Shown here in pieces: positions 37,817 through 38,678 of a stretch of 38,678 bases of DNA. This DNA comes from Mesorhizobium sp. Root157. Lineage in GTDB: Bacteria; Pseudomonadota; Alphaproteobacteria; Rhizobiales; Rhizobiaceae. Each line of letters begins with the position of its first letter. The first letter of the stretch is position 1. The notes below the pieces were generated by a model. The model did not search any database. It had not been told where the DNA came from and saw nothing but the letters and a program-made list of their open reading frames with translations. Position numbers and translations under genes: made by a program. The stretch lies in assembly GCF_001427385.1 (NCBI RefSeq), contig NZ_LMGJ01000008.1, forward strand, positions 59,771 to 98,448, read 5' to 3'.

Positions 37817-38678
37817 GTCCGTCCTTTCCGGTCGAAATTGCGGGCATGCGGAAGGCCCTTCCCGCCAAAGAATGGATCGGGAAGCCGACGCAGGACCCGC
37901 GCCCTTTGAGAATTTTATGCGGCGCGGTGCCCTGCGTCCGCCGGCGTTCTTGCCTCACCGGGGGATGGCATTTTCGCCAAAGGCCCAGTCGAGGCCCGGA
38001 CCTGGGGGATCATCTCCCAGCCGCGCTACCGCAGCGCGACCGATCCGGCGCCGCCGTTCCCGCCTGACGCCCGGTGCGCAGCCAGGCTTCCCGTGAGAAC
38101 GGTGAGGGGATTATGGGGGAGGTTGAGAGGGTGTGGATAAAAAGGAGGGGAGATTTTTGGAAGGGCGCGGGATCGGCAGGGGTGCAGGCAGAGGACAAGC
38201 GGGGATCTATCCACGTTTTTAGCGGGCCAATCTGCGAATGACGACTTCTTGGCAATGGAGCAATGGCGGCTTACGACCTCATTGTCGCCGTTCGGCATGG
38301 TTTGCATGCAATCTAAAACCGACCAGCGGCACCGGCAAATTGGCTACGTAGCGGCGAGATTGTCAGGCACGGGGCTTCATGGTTTGATGCTCGACACAGG
38401 ATCAACTTGCGTTTCTTCACCGTTTGCATTTTATTTCGCGCGGGGTACGGACGGAGCGAGTGAAAGCTCGCTGGCTCGGAAGGGTCACTGTTACTAAATA
38501 GGGCTTCGGCCTTGGCTTCTGCTGCATTCGGCAACGAGTGCTTAGTTATCCATGAGAAATTGCGTCCGTACCTCTATGGAGTGTGCGCGGCGGTGACAAA
38601 TTAGGCCATGGAGCGCCGGCATAATGCTGGTGCGGGCGGAGTAAAAACCGTCCAGTGGCTAGGCTGATCCCTTTGGGG
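37817..38678. other. 862-bp end region, no gene supported
   Basis: Short frames occur on both strands (for example 38249-38497 plus, 38026-38307 minus) but none shows a ribosome site or family feature. A small inverted repeat, AGCGAG/CTCGCT, lies at 38455-38472. One perfect DnaA-box 9-mer, TTATCCACA (minus strand, 38132-38140), is present along with CTATCCACG at 38208-38216. No tRNA or mobile-element end was recognised. Confidence 0.5.

Noticed and set aside
36069..37958. Long minus-strand open frame (629 codons) opposite the dehydratase and kinase genes
   Set aside because: It runs antisense to two clear genes in GC-rich DNA, has Arg/Ala/Gly-rich shadow composition and no domain; an effect of codon bias.

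Overview
The window looks like chromosomal DNA from a GC-rich alphaproteobacterium of the order Hyphomicrobiales (Rhizobiales), most likely Mesorhizobium or a close relative. The evidence is the gene order, the ParB/parS motif, GANTC sites (the CcrM methylation motif) and dispersed intergenic repeats of a rhizobial type. The genus is an inference, because no marker gene was searched.

Left part (1-7133): a repeat-rich start, then an Lrp/AsnC regulator divergent from a saccharopine-dehydrogenase-type (possibly lysine 6-dehydrogenase) gene. A complete minus-strand operon for the branched-chain 2-oxoacid dehydrogenase complex follows (E1 alpha, E1 beta, E2, E3). Its E2 linker carries two inverted copies of a GC-rich palindromic sequence that are translated in frame.

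Centre (7403-27621): the conserved origin neighbourhood known from Caulobacter and rhizobia. On the left arm, mostly minus strand, are holA(+), parB, parA, rsmG, mnmG, mnmE, a thioredoxin-domain protein(+), rho, hemJ and hemE. A 398-bp gap between hemE and the divergent PPDK-regulator gene is a strong candidate for the chromosomal replication origin: it has an AT-rich patch, DnaA-box-like 9-mers and four GANTC sites. The right arm runs PPDK regulator, maf, aroE, coaE, dnaQ, secB(-), fxsA(-), a Tim44-domain protein, mltA, an Smr-domain protein and an XRE regulator. Near-consensus parS sites lie in the mnmG-mnmE gap and inside rsmG, with a weaker one inside hemE, so the window holds a chromosome segregation and replication-start locus (parA, parB, parS, oriC).

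Right part (27721-38678): a glutathione S-transferase-like gene, prfC with a perfect 16-bp hairpin at its stop codon, dut, a HAD phosphatase, then a minus-strand unit of a 37-codon small ORF, an APC amino-acid permease and a universal-stress protein. The small ORF has a very strong ribosome-binding site and overlaps the permease start by 8 bp. After a 915-bp gene-poor gap come a PEP-mutase/isocitrate-lyase-family gene coupled to a trans-3-hydroxy-L-proline dehydratase-like gene, a PfkB (adenosine-kinase-like) sugar kinase, and a small cysteine-rich protein. The last 860 bp hold nothing that I can support as a gene. No rRNA, tRNA, CRISPR array, transposase or prophage was seen.
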